A stretch of 64,000 bases of DNA from Pseudobutyrivibrio ruminis CF1b. GTDB taxonomy: Bacteria; Bacillota; Clostridia; Lachnospirales; Lachnospiraceae. The notes beneath the pieces are model-generated. The model was not told the origin of the DNA. It searched no databases and saw only the letters and a list, made by a program, of their open reading frames with translations. The translations under genes were made by a program, and so were the position numbers. Of the stretch, positions 18,874 to 26,896 are shown piece after piece (the stretch's first letter is position 1; every line of letters begins with the position of its first letter). The DNA lies in the NCBI RefSeq assembly GCF_000424005.1, contig NZ_AUJB01000009.1, forward strand, positions 124,001 through 188,000. The letters are read 5' to 3'.

Positions 18874-19896
18874 ATGAAGAAATTTATTAATTTATTTGGT
18901 GAAACAAATACCAAAAAGGACATCATGGATGTGGCAGAAGACTTTGGCGATTTGATCGAAGCAAAACTGATTCCTGAAGGCGGCTTTGATGCTCCTCTCT
19001 ACGTTATGTGGGAGTTAACAAGCAAGTGCCCAAACCAGTGTATGTACTGCTACAATGATTCTCATTTCAAGAGAGAGAACGAGCTTAGCCGTAAGAGAAA
19101 GTTCGAGATTGCAGACAGCTTAATTAAGGCAAAGGTTTTCCAGGTATGTTTAACAGGTGGTGAGCCTACATGCTGCCCAGAGTATTTCGATTTAATGAGA
19201 TACCTTAGAACAAATGGAATTGAAATCGGAACAATCCTCAGTGGCGCTAATTTAGATAAGCAGAAGATTAGAAAGATTGCTCAGTACATCGATATGGTTC
19301 AGATCAGTTTGGACGGTTCACGCGCTGAGATTCACGATAAGGTAAGACAGAGAGAGGGTTCATTTGATGAAGCTGTATTTGCAATCAAGGAGTTTGTAGC
19401 CCTTGGAAAGCAGGTAAAGGTTTCATTTGCAACAACTAAGTACAACATTGATGATTTTGCAAATACTGCAGAGCTTTGTGCAAAGCTTGGTGTTAGTTCA
19501 TTAAGAACTCAGAGATTATCTGTTTCAGGAAGAGTAAAGGGTAAGGAAGACGCAATCTACGCTTCAGAGGAGCAGTTTGAGAAGCTTGAGGAGTACATCA
19601 ACTCCAAGAAGGCTCCATTAATGATCGAATACAGAAGTCCATCTGAGCACGTAGAGTTCGGTATCAAGAATGGATTTGCAACAGTAATGAGAATTAACTC
19701 AGAGGGCTTGGTAGGTATCACACCATACATCGATGTATTCTTCGGTGATTTAAAAGAGGAATCATTCACAGAGGCTTGGAACAAGATGAAGATTGGCTGG
19801 CACAATGAGAAGATGCTTGATCTTGCAAAGGTTATGAATGAAAGAGAAAACGGCACATTATTAGATCCATTAACAAGCAGATTATATGTTTCATAA
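18874..19896 (+). CDS. Radical SAM enzyme with cysteine-poor SPASM-like tail (2)
   Basis: This 340-residue paralogue of the preceding protein has C52-X3-C56-X2-C59 (KCPNQCMYC) and CLTGGEPTC. The C-terminal region (INSEGLVGITPYIDVFFGDL) again occupies the SPASM position without cysteines. Together with the first enzyme this makes three radical SAM proteins acting in one pathway. Codon use is notably rich in favoured codons compared with the genes before it, perhaps meaning higher expression. It has the AAAGGAGTAAATGT ribosome binding site. Confidence 0.85.
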   Translation: MKKFINLFGETNTKKDIMDVAEDFGDLIEAKLIPEGGFDAPLYVMWELTSKCPNQCMYCYNDSHFKRENELSRKRKFEIADSLIKAKVFQVCLTGGEPTCCPEYFDLMRYLRTNGIEIGTILSGANLDKQKIRKIAQYIDMVQISLDGSRAEIHDKVRQREGSFDEAVFAIKEFVALGKQVKVSFATTKYNIDDFANTAELCAKLGVSSLRTQRLSVSGRVKGKEDAIYASEEQFEKLEEYINSKKAPLMIEYRSPSEHVEFGIKNGFATVMRINSEGLVGITPYIDVFFGDLKEESFTEAWNKMKIGWHNEKMLDLAKVMNERENGTLLDPLTSRLYVS

Positions 19897-19915
19897 ATAT
19901 TAGGAGGAAAGAAAA

Positions 19916-20194
19916 ATGTATACAAACGAAGTACCAAAGTTATTAAACATCAAGTGGAGATATGAAGGAGAAGGAAAGTTCATCATTTATCAGCACCCAA
20001 TTACAGGAATGTTAGATATTTTGAACCCAGTAGCAAGTATCATTTTTGCTAACTGTAACGGCAAGAATACTGTTGAGGAGATTTGTCACATTATCAAGGA
20101 TACTTTCACAGGTGTAGATGAGAAGATCATTAGCAATGATGTAGACCAGTTCATTAATTACCTTAAGAAGGAAGAAATTCTGTTTTTAGTTTAA
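19916..20194 (+). CDS. Free-standing PqqD-like RiPP recognition protein
   Basis: The 92-residue product has the winged-helix PqqD pattern: beta strand pair (FIIYQHPITGMLDILNP), a helix containing ASIIFANCNGKNTVEEIC, and a C-terminal helix ending in NYLKKEEILFLV. PqqD proteins bind the leader of a RiPP precursor and present it to the radical SAM enzyme. The YxxP motif in the candidate precursor at 24330 is the kind of leader signal recognised by such domains in lasso peptides. TTAGGAGGAAAG precedes the start. Confidence 0.85.
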   Translation: MYTNEVPKLLNIKWRYEGEGKFIIYQHPITGMLDILNPVASIIFANCNGKNTVEEICHIIKDTFTGVDEKIISNDVDQFINYLKKEEILFLV

Positions 20195-20205
20195 AAGGAG
20201 ATAGC

Positions 20206-20676
20206 ATGGAGTACAAAAACTTTTTGGAATGCGACATGGACAGTGTATGTGAGTTTATCCTCGATAATCATAGAAACAATCAGCAGGTTGTTTCTATGTA
20301 CACCTTCAGTCGTATGGTAAGCGAGAGATTAAGAGGAAATATTGAGACAGGAATTGCCTGTATTGCAGATGGAAAGGTTGTAGGTGTAATCACAGCTATT
20401 ACAGCTAACAAGCAAAACTATTGGGCCATTGGCGTCCTTTATGTAGATGAGGAATACAGAAATAAAGGCATTGCAAAGAGTCTTGTTGAAGAGCTTGAAA
20501 AATCTATAGCAGAGAATTGCCACAGTAACTTCAAAGTAAACATTTCTGTTAACAAGAGCAATGAGCCAATAGCAAAAGTATTTGATTACAAGGATTACCT
20601 GGTTGAAGGATGTATTAAGGGACTTGTATCAGAGGATGACATGGTAATCATGGGAAAAATACGTCAGGTAGTATGA
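20206..20676 (+). CDS. GNAT-family N-acetyltransferase
   Basis: The 156-residue protein has GNAT motif A (VDEEYRNKGIAKSLVEEL) with the acetyl-CoA pyrophosphate loop R-x-x-G-x-A. In this operon it could acetylate the mature peptide, its precursor, or provide self-protection; the substrate cannot be read from sequence. It starts 12 bases after the PqqD gene with AAAGGAGATAGC. Confidence 0.85.
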   Translation: MEYKNFLECDMDSVCEFILDNHRNNQQVVSMYTFSRMVSERLRGNIETGIACIADGKVVGVITAITANKQNYWAIGVLYVDEEYRNKGIAKSLVEELEKSIAENCHSNFKVNISVNKSNEPIAKVFDYKDYLVEGCIKGLVSEDDMVIMGKIRQVV

Positions 20677-20686
20677 GGAAATAACA

Positions 20687-20881
20687 ATGATTAGTTCAAG
20701 TGTAATAAAGCTAATATTACCTTTGCTTATCTTTAACATTGTTTTAATCGTGGTATCTCTCAGGGATATCTTCAGGAATGGAAAATTCAAACACGGCAAT
20801 AAAGCAATGTGGATTGTACTGGTAATATTTGTACAAATTCTGGGACCATTAAGCTATTTCTTGATTGGCAGGGATGATTAA
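20687..20881 (+). CDS. Small two-helix membrane protein (PLDc_N-like)
   Basis: The 64-residue protein has two membrane helices (about residues 5-25 and 40-60) joined by a basic loop, and ends GPLSYFLIGRDD. That layout and the final G-P-x-x-Y-x-x-x-GR pattern match the PLDc_N domain found as small immunity-type or ABC-associated membrane proteins in bacteriocin loci. It precedes an ABC ATPase gene by one base and is probably part of the same immunity/export unit. Confidence 0.75.
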   Translation: MISSSVIKLILPLLIFNIVLIVVSLRDIFRNGKFKHGNKAMWIVLVIFVQILGPLSYFLIGRDD

Positions 20882-20882
20882 T

Positions 20883-21797
20883 ATGACGAACGCAAATTAC
20901 GTTTTAGAAGTAAAAAATCTAAGTAAAAACTTCAAAGAAAAGAAGGTAATAGATAACGCATCTTTTGCCATTAACAGAAATTCCATTGTTGGAATTATTG
21001 GTAAGAATGGTGCCGGAAAGACAACCCTGATGCGAATGATAATGGGATTTCTTAAGGCGGATAAGGGTGAAATAACAGTCGATGGAGAGACGGTATCTTT
21101 CGGTGAAACAAGCGGGAAAATAGCTTTCATGTCCGATGTGCCTGTTTTCTACGATTACATGACTGCATATGAATACATGAAGTTTGTGGCCGAGCTAAAG
21201 GGAATTGAAAAAACAAAAATTAGCGATGTCATTTCAAAGTACTTGGATGCGGTAGGATTGTTGGAAAGCAAGGACAAAAAAATCGGCGGATTTTCCAGAG
21301 GCATGCGCCAAAGATTAGGCATAGCACAGTGTTTAATCGGAAATCCCAGCATAATCATTTTTGATGAGCCTATGTCTGCATTGGATCCAGGAGGACGTGC
21401 TGAAGTAATAGAAATCATGAAGCGCATAAAAGAAAGAACCAGCATACTTCTATCTACACACCTGGTTTCTGATATCGAAAAGCTTTGTGATGATGTAATC
21501 ATTTTGGAAAATGGTGAAACCAAAAAAATGGAAAAGGATAGAAGAGAAAATCTTTTTGGTAAAAGCAAAATGATAGAGATTTCTTTTGACTTCCAGCAGG
21601 AAGATGAAATGAATCTGTTGGAAGAAAAGCTGAAAAACATGGGGGCGGAATGTAAGAAAAATGGAAACGAGCTCTATGTAATTGATTCAAACAATATTTT
21701 CCTGAAGGAAATATATACCTATTTCTCAAAAGAAAGTTCATTACACTATCCAGTTTCCATACGTAGTCTTTCCACAAATGTTGAGGATCTGATATAG
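20883..21797 (+). CDS. ABC transporter ATP-binding protein (1)
   Basis: Walker A GKNGAGKTT, signature FSRGMRQRLG, Walker B IIIFDEPMSALDP and the H-loop STHLV are intact. Its C-terminal extension of about 80 residues is typical of bacitracin/lantibiotic-type exporters (BcrA/LanF). ATG 20883 is chosen with AGGGATGATT upstream; TTG 20865 and ATG 20874 are alternatives. Its partner is the permease gene directly downstream. Confidence 0.93.
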   Translation: MTNANYVLEVKNLSKNFKEKKVIDNASFAINRNSIVGIIGKNGAGKTTLMRMIMGFLKADKGEITVDGETVSFGETSGKIAFMSDVPVFYDYMTAYEYMKFVAELKGIEKTKISDVISKYLDAVGLLESKDKKIGGFSRGMRQRLGIAQCLIGNPSIIIFDEPMSALDPGGRAEVIEIMKRIKERTSILLSTHLVSDIEKLCDDVIILENGETKKMEKDRRENLFGKSKMIEISFDFQQEDEMNLLEEKLKNMGAECKKNGNELYVIDSNNIFLKEIYTYFSKESSLHYPVSIRSLSTNVEDLI

Positions 21798-21805
21798 GAG
21801 TAAAA

Positions 21806-22582
21806 ATGTTGAGGAACATGGCAACCATAATAAAAAAAGAGTTAATAGAATCAATAAGAAAATACCGTTTATTCATTCTGATGGCAGTGTTCATTTTTAT
21901 CGGATTTATGTCACCTATTGGTACTAAATATCTGGGAGAAATAATGTCTATGTTGCTTCCAGAGGGATATGAAATAAAGGTGAGACAAGCCTCAGAAGTA
22001 GAAGCGTATTTTCAGTTTTTCAAGAACATCTCCCAGTTGGGAATGGTGGTTTTCATAGTGGTAAGTTCTGGGCTGATGGCAGATGAATTCGAAAAGAAAA
22101 CAATAGTATGTCTTCTTACAAAAGGTGTAAGCAGAAGCAAAATCATAATAAGCAAATTTATTGCTGGCGCATTAGAGCTTTTGTTTTGCTACATAACAGC
22201 AGTTATTATTTTCCGTTATTACACAGGAGTGTTTTGGAGCAACCAGGTGGAGATAGCAACACTACTGTATTCAAACCTAATAGTCTTTGAATACGGTTTA
22301 CTAATCCTTGGTCTCAACATATTCCTGGGTACCAAATTTGGAACGAAACTAGCTACGGTTACCAGCTGTATATTCATTAACATTCTTCAGATATTAATGA
22401 GTATTCATCCAACTATAGCAAAGTATCTTCCAGTTTCCCTGCTGAGCAATTGTGTATATATCGTTGAGCAGAAGAAGACTGTTTCGGACACCGTTGCAGC
22501 AGTGGTTATATCAATGTTAATAACGATTCTTTTGTTAGTGATTTCTATAAAAGCTTTTAAAGAAAAGGAAATAGAACAGTAA
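21806..22582 (+). CDS. ABC-2 type transporter permease (1)
   Basis: The 258-residue protein has six membrane helices: one near residues 22-42, a pair around 75-95 and 115-140, and three in the C-terminal half. The short cytoplasmic motif DEFEKKTIVCLLTKGVSRSKII is characteristic of ABC-2 permeases. It pairs with the ATPase at 20883 and overlaps the next start by one base (TAATG). Likely exports the peptide or gives immunity. Confidence 0.88.
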   Translation: MLRNMATIIKKELIESIRKYRLFILMAVFIFIGFMSPIGTKYLGEIMSMLLPEGYEIKVRQASEVEAYFQFFKNISQLGMVVFIVVSSGLMADEFEKKTIVCLLTKGVSRSKIIISKFIAGALELLFCYITAVIIFRYYTGVFWSNQVEIATLLYSNLIVFEYGLLILGLNIFLGTKFGTKLATVTSCIFINILQILMSIHPTIAKYLPVSLLSNCVYIVEQKKTVSDTVAAVVISMLITILLLVISIKAFKEKEIEQ

Positions 22583-23502
22583 TGAATGATAAGACATTTG
22601 CCATAAAGATTGATGGCGTTACAAAAAGATTTGACCAGAAGGTAGCAGTAAACAACCTTTCACTTACTGTAAATTCTGGAGAAATATTCGGATTTTTGGG
22701 TCCCAATGGAGCAGGTAAAACCACTCTGGTAAAAATGATGAATGGAATACTTACTCCTAATGAAGGAATCATAAGTATTGAGGGAATCAATCCTTTCGAG
22801 AAGCCTGCAGTAGCCCATAGATACATGGGAACCCTGACAGAGACAGCAAACATGTATGAGTATATGACTGGCGAGGAAAACCTTTATTTCTACGGAAGTG
22901 TATTCGGCATGGATAAGGCGGTTCTGAAAGACAGAATCGAAGAACTTCTGGAGGCAGTTGACCTACTGGATGACAAGGATAAGAAAGTGGGAGATTACTC
23001 AACAGGAATGAAGAAAAGACTGGCCCTTGCCAGAGCAATCATTCATTATCCTAAGCTTGTTATTTTGGATGAGCCAACATCTGGTTTAGATCCTGAAAAC
23101 GCCAGGAAGATTAATAGCTTAATAAAAGAATATGTGGCTACAAACAATGCAACAGTATTCATTTGTACCCACCAGCTCCGTTATGCTCAGGATATTTGCG
23201 ACAGATATGGATTCATTAATAAAGGACATATTATTTGTACAGGAACACTTTCAGAATTAATAGAGAAGAACAGTTTCTCTAATAACATACATTTAAAAGC
23301 AAAATTAGGATGCCCTAATAAATTGCTGGATCAGTTTAAAATCCAGGAGGAAATCTATCAAATTCCTTTTACTGATGAGGAAGAGATAGCAGAGTTAATA
23401 AAGTCAGTTGTAGTAGATGGAGGAAAAGTATATGAGGCACGACTAAAGAGGCCAACCTTAGAGGACGTATATTTTTCGTTGTTGAATGAGGAGGCATCAT
23501 GA
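22582..23502 (+). CDS. ABC transporter ATP-binding protein (2)
   Basis: Walker A GPNGAGKTT, signature YSTGMKKRLA, Walker B LVILDEPTSGLDP and an H-loop region CTHQLR are present in 306 residues. It is distinct from the first ATPase of the operon. Its TGA overlaps the ATG of the following permease. Confidence 0.93.
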   Translation: MNDKTFAIKIDGVTKRFDQKVAVNNLSLTVNSGEIFGFLGPNGAGKTTLVKMMNGILTPNEGIISIEGINPFEKPAVAHRYMGTLTETANMYEYMTGEENLYFYGSVFGMDKAVLKDRIEELLEAVDLLDDKDKKVGDYSTGMKKRLALARAIIHYPKLVILDEPTSGLDPENARKINSLIKEYVATNNATVFICTHQLRYAQDICDRYGFINKGHIICTGTLSELIEKNSFSNNIHLKAKLGCPNKLLDQFKIQEEIYQIPFTDEEEIAELIKSVVVDGGKVYEARLKRPTLEDVYFSLLNEEAS

Positions 23503-24284
23503 GTAAGAGCGTATTGGCAATAATTATAAAAGATCTTAAATACATATTAAGAAGCAAGCAGCTAATAGCATTGATGTTGTTAGTGCCCTTGGTATTAACA
23601 GTAATTATGCCGTCGATTTTCGTGATTGCAATCAGCAATTTACAGGTGAACATGGAGGACTTCAAAGCCATCATAGAAAAGGTGGTTGGAAAAGAAAATG
23701 TGGAACTGGCATATCAAAAACAACTAATTATCAGCTACTTTTTGAATAATATACTTCCAGTATTTTTCATGTTGATACCTACGATGATGTCGACGATTAT
23801 TTCATCAAATTCATTTATAGGTGAGAGGGAAAAACACACCTTAGAAACCTTATATTATTCACCGATTAAGGTGAGAGATATATTCATAGCAAAAAATGTA
23901 GTTTCAATCTGTCTAAGTATGATTCTAAACTTTGCAGTATTCATAGTAATGACAGTAATCATAAATATAGTTCTGTTGGCTGTAGGAATGCCAGCATTCA
24001 TACCAGGATTAAAATGGCTGATTGTAATTTTATGTACAAGCCTGGCTATCACAATTATATCCACCGGTATTGTAGTTAGTAAATCAAATAAATCAGATTC
24101 AGTTGAAGAAGCACAGCAATCTGCCGTATTTATTATTCTTCCGATTATTGGCTTGGTAGTGGGTCAGTTTACAGGTTTCATAATGATTAGCAAACTTATA
24201 CTAGCCATTGCCAGTTTAATATTCTTAATAATTTCAGTTATGGTTTTGAAATTATTATCTAATAAAAATGATTATTATGCTTAA
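23499..24284 (+). CDS. ABC-2 type transporter permease (2)
   Basis: The 261-residue protein has six membrane helices. The second cytoplasmic loop (SFIGEREKHTLETLYYSPI) is the conserved ABC-2/NatB-type motif. It pairs with the ATPase at 22582 (ATGA overlap). With the other pair, the locus has two separate transporters, a frequent division between export and self-immunity in peptide clusters. Confidence 0.9.
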   Translation: MSKSVLAIIIKDLKYILRSKQLIALMLLVPLVLTVIMPSIFVIAISNLQVNMEDFKAIIEKVVGKENVELAYQKQLIISYFLNNILPVFFMLIPTMMSTIISSNSFIGEREKHTLETLYYSPIKVRDIFIAKNVVSICLSMILNFAVFIVMTVIINIVLLAVGMPAFIPGLKWLIVILCTSLAITIISTGIVVSKSNKSDSVEEAQQSAVFIILPIIGLVVGQFTGFIMISKLILAIASLIFLIISVMVLKLLSNKNDYYA

Positions 24285-24329
24285 TGAAAATTAGGCATTA
24301 ATAATAAATATTTTAAAGGGAGGAGGGCA

Positions 24330-24461
24330 ATGATTATGAAGCAGGAATACACTTCACCAGCTAGTTTACGTTTATCAAGCGTAGACAACGAGTACGGAGC
24401 AGCTATCGGTGCTGTAGTACTTTGGGTAATTGGTGCTGTTTTCGGTTGGTTAGCAACCTAA
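24330..24461 (+). CDS. Candidate RiPP precursor peptide (43 residues)
   Basis: ATG 24330 (alternative 24336) follows AAAGGGAGGAGGGC, a very strong ribosome binding site. The leader-like part holds Y7-T-S-P10 and L13 (YxxPxxL), the motif recognised by PqqD-type domains in lasso peptides, then SSVDNEYG. The tail from residue 23 is uncharged, hydrophobic and rich in Gly/Ala with W32, F38 and W40. It has two GxxxG motifs (G23/G27 and G35/G39) and ends WLAT. There is no Cys, so a thioether sactipeptide is excluded. Its place as last gene of the radical-SAM operon, before a terminator, supports the precursor call. No double-Gly cleavage site is visible. Confidence 0.75.
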   Translation: MIMKQEYTSPASLRLSSVDNEYGAAIGAVVLWVIGAVFGWLAT

Positions 24462-24508
24462 AATTAGTATTAATTAATCATTGGGTTGTTAAATAACTCC
24501 CAAAAGAA

Positions 24509-24543
24509 AAAGGAGTGAAATCATAAGATTTCGCTCCTTTTTT
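24509..24543 (+). terminator. Terminator of the RiPP operon (bidirectional with greA)
   Basis: AAAGGAGTGAAATC pairs with GATTTCGCTCCTTT (one G-T pair) around ATAA, followed by six T. On the minus strand the same stem is followed by T-rich sequence, so it can also end greA transcription. Confidence 0.92.
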
Positions 24544-24548
24544 AGTGT

Positions 24549-25052
24549 TTAGTATCTCTTTATCTGATCATCTTCATCAGTAGTGGAATTATCGATTTTA
24601 CGAATCTCTACTTCATAAGAGTAATCGTCGTTTACCTTTACCATGGCCTTGTCACCAACGTGTTTTCCACGTATGGCTGCGCCTAAAGGTGATTCGATAG
24701 AAATCAGACCCTTAAGGGAATTTCCACGAATTGAAGTGACAAGCTTGTAGGTTTCTTCACAGTCATCCTCTGGGATGTAGATGGTAACAGTGTTGTTAAT
24801 ACCAACCTCATCCTCAGCGCTTGTGTCATCAACCACCTCAGCAAACTTAAGCATCTTCTCTAAGTAACGGATGCGGCTGTCGTTCATATTCTTGGCACGC
24901 TTGGCCTCGTGATACTCAAAATTCTCGGAAAGGTCGCCCTGCGCACGTGTCTCCTTAACCTCTTCCAAAAGTTTTGGACGGATAACAAGCTTACGCTCAT
25001 CTATTTCTGCCTGGATTTTATCAATATCCCCCTGGGTAAGTCTTTCGCCCAT
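24549..25052 (-). CDS. greA: Transcript cleavage factor GreA
   Basis: The 167-residue protein has the GreA N-terminal coiled coil with the acidic tip region (EVKETRAQGDLSENFEYHEAKRAK) and a C-terminal FKBP-like domain (SPLGAAIRGKHVGD). GreA stimulates cleavage of backtracked RNA in RNA polymerase. The start at 25052 has GGAGGAAACACT upstream; an upstream extension in the same frame is not credible. It ends with an Asp/Glu-rich tail. It is the only minus-strand gene in the left three-quarters of the window. Confidence 0.95.
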   Translation of the reverse strand: MGERLTQGDIDKIQAEIDERKLVIRPKLLEEVKETRAQGDLSENFEYHEAKRAKNMNDSRIRYLEKMLKFAEVVDDTSAEDEVGINNTVTIYIPEDDCEETYKLVTSIRGNSLKGLISIESPLGAAIRGKHVGDKAMVKVNDDYSYEVEIRKIDNSTTDEDDQIKRY

Positions 25053-25172
25053 AGTGTTTCCTCCATTCATAAATATAAAATAATAATAAAGAATTGAAAG
25101 TTTAAATGCAAATATAGACAATTAAGTGTAATATAGTAGAGGAAAAAATATTCAGATTTAAAGGGACTAATA

Positions 25173-26207
25173 ATGAACAAAGCAGTAGCAAAAAAGATAT
25201 TTTGGATGTGCTTTACCTTGGCCTTGTCAATCCTTACTATTTGGGCATTGTTAAAGCAGAACCAAAGCATGTCGATTGAACAATTATTTAAACTTATAAT
25301 GAGCGCAGATAAAAAGTGGATGATAGCAGCCATTTTATCCGCATTTAGTTATGTTATTTTTGAAGCTATAGCACTTTGTTCCATTTTAAATTCTATATCT
25401 CACGAAAAATCCTTTAAAAGAGGATTGCTCTATAGTACTTCAGACGTATATTTTTCTGCAATAACTCCTTCGGCAACAGGTGGACAGCCTGCCAGCGCAT
25501 TTTTCATGGTAAGAGATGGAATTCCAGGTGGAGTAACATCGGCAGCTCTTGTTTTAAATCTTATGATGTACAATGCTGCCATAGTTTTCCTGGGCGTCAT
25601 TGCCATTATCATTGCCCCCAGAAGCTTTTTTGATTTTAAATTATCTTCAAAAATACTTATAGGACTTGGGTTTGTGGGACTTACCCTGCTATCACTGGTT
25701 TTCCTTTCCATGCTGAGGGGTGGAGAGAGAATTTTTAGAGTAATTAGACGTTTTCTCAAGTTCCTCCATTCAAGAAAAGTATTTCATCGCCTGGATTCTA
25801 AACTTGAAAGATTGGATAAAATCGAGCGGGACTACGAGAACTGCTCTGTAATGATTGCCGGAAAAAGAGGAATCATGATAAAAGCATTCTTCTGGAATGT
25901 GATTCAAAGAGCATCGCAGATTATAGTACCAGCCCTGGTTTTCATAGCCACTGGAGGAGATGGAAAACTATGGTCACTGCTATTTTCAAAGCAATGTCTG
26001 ATTACAATCGGCTATAATTATGTTCCAATTCCAGGAGCATTAGGTATTGCTGATTATTTGATGATTGATGGTTTTTCTAGTATTATGTCTAAGGACATGG
26101 CATTTAATCTTGATATGATTAGCCGTGGACTTACATTCTACGTTTGCGTCACAATTAGTGGTTTGATTACCTTAATAGGATATTTGAAAGGAAGAAAGAA
26201 AAAATGA
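25173..26207 (+). CDS. YbhN/AglD-type flippase-like membrane protein (UPF0104)
   Basis: The 344-residue protein has about eight membrane helices and the lysylphosphatidylglycerol synthase transmembrane-family pattern: ITPSATGGQPASAFFM and the C-terminal segment IPGALGIADYLMIDGF. MprF homologues use this region to flip lipids; here no aminoacyl-transferase domain is attached. It overlaps the phosphatidylserine synthase gene by four bases (ATGA), so a role in phospholipid handling with the next two genes is likely. Confidence 0.85.
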   Translation: MNKAVAKKIFWMCFTLALSILTIWALLKQNQSMSIEQLFKLIMSADKKWMIAAILSAFSYVIFEAIALCSILNSISHEKSFKRGLLYSTSDVYFSAITPSATGGQPASAFFMVRDGIPGGVTSAALVLNLMMYNAAIVFLGVIAIIIAPRSFFDFKLSSKILIGLGFVGLTLLSLVFLSMLRGGERIFRVIRRFLKFLHSRKVFHRLDSKLERLDKIERDYENCSVMIAGKRGIMIKAFFWNVIQRASQIIVPALVFIATGGDGKLWSLLFSKQCLITIGYNYVPIPGALGIADYLMIDGFSSIMSKDMAFNLDMISRGLTFYVCVTISGLITLIGYLKGRKKK

Positions 26208-26896
26208 TAGGGGTTTACGACTATACAGTAATTTTGACATATTTATCTACTATTTCAGGTGTTGTTGGAATCATCGTTACAATGACAGGAATTGGCCATC
26301 CATATTGCGGAACATTATTCTTAATGCTCTCAGGATTGCTTGATGGTTTTGATGGAAAGGTAGCCCGCACAAAGAAGGATAGAACAGAGATGGAGAAGGA
26401 GTTCGGCATCCAGATTGATTCTCTTTCAGATTTGATTTGTTTTGGTGTGCTTCCAGCATCTATCGGTGTTGCACAGCTAAGAGTTAGCGGTATCCTTACA
26501 GATTTAGGAAGAAATGTAGAGAGACCAGAACACTACTCAATGATTCTTCTGTTGATTTCTATTGCAGCATTTTATGTACTTGCAGCTCTTATTCGTTTGG
26601 CTTATTTCAATGCAACTACAGATGAGAGAGCAGAGGAAGCAAAGATTAAAGGTAAGGCTTATTTCACAGGACTTCCTGTTACTACAGCAGCTTTGATTTT
26701 CCCTCTCACTCTTGTGATTCATTGGTTTACAAGAGCTGATTTAACAGTCTTTTATTTCTGGTTAATGTTTATTGTAGCTATTCTGTTTGTTGGAAATTTC
26801 AAGGTTCCAAAGCCTAACAAGAAACAGTTTGCTGTGATTATACTTATTGGATTTGTTGAGCTTATAGGCACATTATTAATTCTGTTTTATGAGTAG
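26204..26896 (+). CDS. pssA: CDP-diacylglycerol-serine O-phosphatidyltransferase
   Basis: The CDP-alcohol phosphotransferase motif is visible as DGFDGKVART followed by GIQIDSLSD (DGxxAR...GxxxDxxxD). There are six to seven membrane helices in 230 residues. The enzyme makes phosphatidylserine from CDP-diacylglycerol and serine. The decarboxylase gene follows and overlaps by eight bases, so substrate identity (serine) is well supported by context. Confidence 0.9.
   Translation: MIGVYDYTVILTYLSTISGVVGIIVTMTGIGHPYCGTLFLMLSGLLDGFDGKVARTKKDRTEMEKEFGIQIDSLSDLICFGVLPASIGVAQLRVSGILTDLGRNVERPEHYSMILLLISIAAFYVLAALIRLAYFNATTDERAEEAKIKGKAYFTGLPVTTAALIFPLTLVIHWFTRADLTVFYFWLMFIVAILFVGNFKVPKPNKKQFAVIILIGFVELIGTLLILFYE

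Noticed and set aside
16447-24461. Sactipeptide, lanthipeptide or circular bacteriocin assignment for the cluster
   Set aside because: The candidate precursor has no Cys; there is no LanB/LanC/LanM enzyme and no DUF95-type circularisation gene.
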